From NCBI GenBank assembly GCA_009776395.1, contig WRNX01000059.1, forward strand, positions 1 to 8,281: DNA of 8,281 bases, given 5' to 3'. Below the pieces are notes generated by a model. The model did no database searches. It was not told the DNA's origin and saw nothing but the letters and a program-made list of their open reading frames with translations. This document shows, one piece after another, positions 5,770 to 8,281 of the stretch. The stretch's first letter is position 1, and each line of letters starts with the position of its first letter. This stretch comes from Lentimicrobiaceae bacterium (GTDB taxonomy: Bacteria > Bacteroidota > Bacteroidia > Bacteroidales > WCHB1-69). The position numbers were made by a program, and so were the translations under genes.

Positions 5770-8016
5770 ATGGAAATCTATATCCCCAATCCAACATTAG
5801 AAAAGAAGACTATCATACAAAAATACAAAGAGTTGTGTCGTATGCTTCCTCCGAATGCCTCAAAAAAGCAGCGTGATCTATTTTATAAAGCGTTTTCATT
5901 GGCGGTTGATGCCCACAAGGATATGCGCCGAAAAGGAGGAGAACCCTACATATATCATCCCATCGCCGTAGCGAAAATTGTTGCGCAGGAGATTAATCTG
6001 GGCGTAAAATCCATGATTGGCGCGTTACTGCATGATGTAGTGGAAGATACGGATATTACGCTGGCAGATATTAGAGGATTGTTTGGCGAAGAAATAACTA
6101 AAATTGTAGATGGACTTACAAAAATTGAAGATATTGTGTTAAATGTGGATCAATCGGTGCAGGCAGAAAATTTTAAAAAAATACTGCTATCCACGGTAGG
6201 AGATGTGCGTGTAATTTTGATAAAATTAGCGGATAGATTGCACAACATGAGAACTTTGAACGCATTAACTCAAGAAAAACAGTGGAAAATATCTTCCGAA
6301 ACCACTTTCTTTTTTGTTCCCATTGCCCATCGTTTAGGACTCTATTCTATTAAAAGTGAATTGGAAGACTTGGCAATGAAATACAATGATCCTGTGGAAT
6401 ATAACAAGATTCTTAACGCTCTTGAAACCACTGCCAAAAAAAGAAGCACACTCATTGAAGATTTTACCAAACCTGTCATAGAAAAACTGAAAGAAGCGGG
6501 CATTGATGCAGAAGTTACCAACCGAACCAAATCGGTTTATTCAATTCATCAAAAAATGGTTCGTAAAAAAATAAATTTTGAAGATATTTACGACATTTTT
6601 GCGGTGCGTTTTGTGTTTGATTCGCCGCCCGAAGAGGAAAAGAATATCTGCTGGCGCATTCATACTATCATTACAGAACTTTACAAAACCAACCATTTAC
6701 GGGAACGAAACTTTCTTACTAATCCCAAACCCAACGGGTATCAATCGTTGCATATTACCGCCATGAGCAAAACAGGGAAATGGGTGGAAGTGCAAATTCG
6801 TTCCAAACGTATGGATGAAATTGCAGAAAAAGGGCTTGCCGCACATTTTAAATACAAAGAAGAAAACAGAAATCCTCAGGAATATGAAAACCGTGTGGAA
6901 GAATGGCTTACAAAAATTAGAGAGATGTTGCAAAGTGAGGATACTACTGCGATAGAATTTTTAAACGAAGTAAAACTCAATCTTGCGCTTAAAGAAGTTA
7001 TTGTTTTTACTCCTCAGGGAGAAAGAAGAGTATTGCCCGCCGGCTCCACGGTACTCGATTTTGCATACGAACTGCACACCAACCTTGGAAATAAATGTAT
7101 TGGCGCAAAAGTAAATTACAACATTGTGCCTATTGATTATGTGCTTCGCAATGGCGACCAACTTCAAGTGATTACATCAAAAAAACAAACGCCCAAACCG
7201 GAATGGTTTAATTACGTTAAAACTTCTCATGCGCGGGAAAAAATTAAGGAGGCATTTCGCGAAGAACATAAAAAGAAAGAAGAGGAAGGAAAAAAAATAT
7301 TATCCGATATTTTTGAATCATTAAAAATTGAAAATAACGCCTCTAACATAGGTCGTGTTCAGGCAGATGCCAGAATATTATCCCCTTACGAATTTTGGAA
7401 CAGCATTGCAGAAGGCGTAATTACAAAAGATCGTATCCGCAAAATTTTTAGAAGAAAAAATCTTAACATTGATGCTATTGATGATTTTCGGAAAAAGATT
7501 TCAGATCATCAGCACAATAAAGAGATTGATAGATTGATTGATGAACAATTGGAAAAAAAACCGGAAGTTTTTCTTTTGGATGAGATTTCCGATGTTATTC
7601 GATATATTATTGCCGAGTGTTGCAATCCTATTCCGGGTGATCAAGTTATGGGATTTCAAATTACCAACGATACTATTGAAGTGCATCAAACCAAGTGTCC
7701 GAATGCGATTGAACAGATGTCGAAATTTGGAAACCGTATCATTAAGGCAAAATGGCGTAAAGAATCGAACGTTGCGTTTTTAACAGGAATTAGAATTTCC
7801 GGTTTCGACAGAAAAGGGATGGCAAAAGAGATTATTGATGTAGTTTGCTCTCAGATGGATTTGAATATCAGATCCATTGATATTTGGTGCAAAAGCAACA
7901 CCTTTTCCGGAAAACTGATGATTTATATTCAAAATGTGAAAGCATTGAACGAACTCATTGAGAATTTGTATAAAATTGATCAAGTAGAAAAAGTAGAAAG
8001 AATTGCGCCGGAATAA
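5770..8016 (+). CDS. rel: Bifunctional (p)ppGpp synthetase/hydrolase (Rel/SpoT)
   Basis: Makes and degrades the alarmone (p)ppGpp in the stringent response, working on ribosomes. The 748 residues show the full long RSH architecture. The HD hydrolase domain has His63 (YIYHP), His88-Asp89 (LLHDVVEDTD) and Asp155 (LADRLHNM), so hydrolase activity is expected. The synthetase domain (about 245-360) has KSVYSIHQKM, FEDIYDIFAVR with a probable catalytic Asp275, PNGYQSLHIT, and VEVQIR with a probable catalytic Glu340. The TGS domain (about 408-470) begins VIVFTPQGERR, and a helical region follows. The zinc-finger-like segment has Cys617-Cys618, His639 and Cys643. The C-terminal ACT domain (about 668-745) begins with FLTGIRISGFDRKGMAKEI. 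All key residues seen are intact. The RKK in the synthetase region resembles bifunctional Rel rather than mono-functional RelA. The ATG directly follows the dnaX stop, so translation is probably coupled and the two share a transcript. Confidence 0.95.
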   Translation: MEIYIPNPTLEKKTIIQKYKELCRMLPPNASKKQRDLFYKAFSLAVDAHKDMRRKGGEPYIYHPIAVAKIVAQEINLGVKSMIGALLHDVVEDTDITLADIRGLFGEEITKIVDGLTKIEDIVLNVDQSVQAENFKKILLSTVGDVRVILIKLADRLHNMRTLNALTQEKQWKISSETTFFFVPIAHRLGLYSIKSELEDLAMKYNDPVEYNKILNALETTAKKRSTLIEDFTKPVIEKLKEAGIDAEVTNRTKSVYSIHQKMVRKKINFEDIYDIFAVRFVFDSPPEEEKNICWRIHTIITELYKTNHLRERNFLTNPKPNGYQSLHITAMSKTGKWVEVQIRSKRMDEIAEKGLAAHFKYKEENRNPQEYENRVEEWLTKIREMLQSEDTTAIEFLNEVKLNLALKEVIVFTPQGERRVLPAGSTVLDFAYELHTNLGNKCIGAKVNYNIVPIDYVLRNGDQLQVITSKKQTPKPEWFNYVKTSHAREKIKEAFREEHKKKEEEGKKILSDIFESLKIENNASNIGRVQADARILSPYEFWNSIAEGVITKDRIRKIFRRKNLNIDAIDDFRKKISDHQHNKEIDRLIDEQLEKKPEVFLLDEISDVIRYIIAECCNPIPGDQVMGFQITNDTIEVHQTKCPNAIEQMSKFGNRIIKAKWRKESNVAFLTGIRISGFDRKGMAKEIIDVVCSQMDLNIRSIDIWCKSNTFSGKLMIYIQNVKALNELIENLYKIDQVEKVERIAPE

Positions 8017-8017
8017 T

Positions 8018-8037
8018 GGGATGAATTGGGATGAAAT
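8018..8037 (+). repeat. Short 10-bp direct repeat after rel
   Basis: Two near-identical 10-bp units, GGGATGAATT and GGGATGAAAT, follow directly after the rel stop codon. They are the first of several short direct repeats in this convergent intergenic region. No function is apparent. Confidence 0.5.
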
Positions 8038-8050
8038 GATAATAAATTTT

Positions 8051-8074
8051 GTTCACTCGTTCACTCGTCCACTT
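8051..8074 (+). repeat. Three-copy 8-bp tandem repeat (GTTCACTC)
   Basis: GTTCACTC at 8051-8058 and 8059-8066 is followed by the degenerate copy GTCCACTT at 8067-8074. It has the same 8-bp period as the larger array that starts 16 bp further on, which suggests related origin by slippage or an older, diverged part of the same array. Confidence 0.7.
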
Positions 8075-8090
8075 ATATCCTTCTGCTTTC

Positions 8091-8178
8091 TTACTTTCTT
8101 ACTCTCTTACTTTCTTACTCTCTTACTCTCTTACTGTCTTACTCTCTTACTGTCTTACTGTCTTACTGTCTTACTGTC
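8091..8178 (+). repeat. Eleven-copy 8-bp tandem array TTACTNTC
   Basis: Eleven consecutive 8-bp units of TTACTNTC fill 8091-8178 without interruption. The only variable base, the sixth, reads T, C, T, C, C, G, C, G, G, G, G from left to right; the other seven bases are invariant. The array ends three bases before the stop codon of the minus-strand T9SS gene (8182-8184), so it forms the start of that gene's 3' untranslated region, and it lies 74 bp past the rel stop. No terminator hairpin for either gene is visible in 8017-8181, so this repeat tract is essentially all the region holds. Confidence 0.92.
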
Positions 8179-8181
8179 TCC

Positions 8182-8280
8182 CTACCGCTGCACCATCATC
8201 TTCTGCGTAAGCATAGTACCGTCTTTTAGAAAAACCACCACAAAAAACATTCCGCTTGCTGCATCTTGCAGTTGAATAGT
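8182..8280 (-). CDS. 3' end of a T9SS C-terminal sorting-domain protein (partial)
   Basis: The minus strand, entering from the right edge of the window, reads 32 residues to a TAG stop: TIQLQDAASGMFFVVVF, then LKDGTMLTQKMMVQR. This is the typical ending of a type A T9SS sorting domain: a leucine strand, (A/S)SG(M/I/L)(Y/F)(F/V)V, a strand, a turn containing DG, and a final K-x-x-V strand. Such domains direct proteins through the type IX secretion system to the cell surface or outside. Only this tail is in the window, so the function of the main part is unknown. The gene is convergent with rel, and the 8-bp repeat array begins three bases past its stop. Confidence 0.72.
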   Translation of the reverse strand, partial: TIQLQDAASGMFFVVVFLKDGTMLTQKMMVQR

Positions 8281-8281
8281 A

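Noticed and set aside
8051..8178. Possible CRISPR array
   Set aside because: The repeats are 8 bp and directly tandem with no spacers, and no cas gene is present; this is a microsatellite.
8003..8275. 90-codon plus-strand open frame of repeating Leu/Ser/Tyr residues
   Set aside because: It stays open because the TTACTNTC repeats have no stops on the plus strand; it overlaps the end of rel and the T9SS gene, and no real protein is indicated.
1..8281. Mobile element, toxin-antitoxin, phage defence or biosynthetic cluster
   Set aside because: I found no transposase, integrase, paired small toxin-antitoxin genes, tRNA or attachment-like repeats; all sizeable genes are housekeeping or redox genes, or ordinary Bacteroidota surface proteins.

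Overview
The window looks like chromosomal DNA from a member of the Bacteroidota. The evidence is: a GldB-family protein, the C-terminal end of a type IX secretion (T9SS) cargo protein, Bacteroidota-type -7 boxes (TAnnTTTG) in the one divergent intergenic region, no clear Shine-Dalgarno sites, AT-rich DNA, and an Asn/Ser/Gln/Pro/Thr/Leu simple repeat in the DnaX linker. Rubrerythrin and an iron-type alcohol dehydrogenase suggest an anaerobic or oxygen-limited lifestyle, but that is inference.

Layout. Minus strand, read from about 3.9 kb down to 1: a YqhD/BdhA-like alcohol dehydrogenase (3921-2773), a reverse-type rubrerythrin (2644-2096) with its own terminator, a GldB-family protein (1916-870), and a secreted, probably outer-membrane beta-barrel protein of unknown function (802-5). 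A decayed fragment of rpsP (ribosomal protein S16), readable on the plus strand, sits between rubrerythrin and gldB. Plus strand from 4071: dnaX (clamp-loader gamma/tau), which is split into two overlapping reading frames at about 5173-5204, followed with no gap by rel (bifunctional ppGpp synthetase/hydrolase, 5770-8016). After rel comes a convergent intergenic region made largely of 8-bp tandem repeats, then the 3' end of a minus-strand gene coding for a T9SS sorting domain.

How the genes relate. dnaX and rel are adjacent and probably co-transcribed, linking replication and the stringent response. The dehydrogenase and rubrerythrin are both redox enzymes on one strand, but the 128-bp gap and a possible promoter suggest separate transcription. 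GldB and the T9SS tail both point to gliding/T9SS biology, but they lie at opposite ends of the window and form no visible cluster.

I see no convincing new defence, mobile or biosynthetic system. The points most worth a second look are the split dnaX, whose linker also has slippery A-runs; the rpsP remnant; the 8-bp tandem array with a graded variant pattern; and the GldB homologue that lacks a lipobox.
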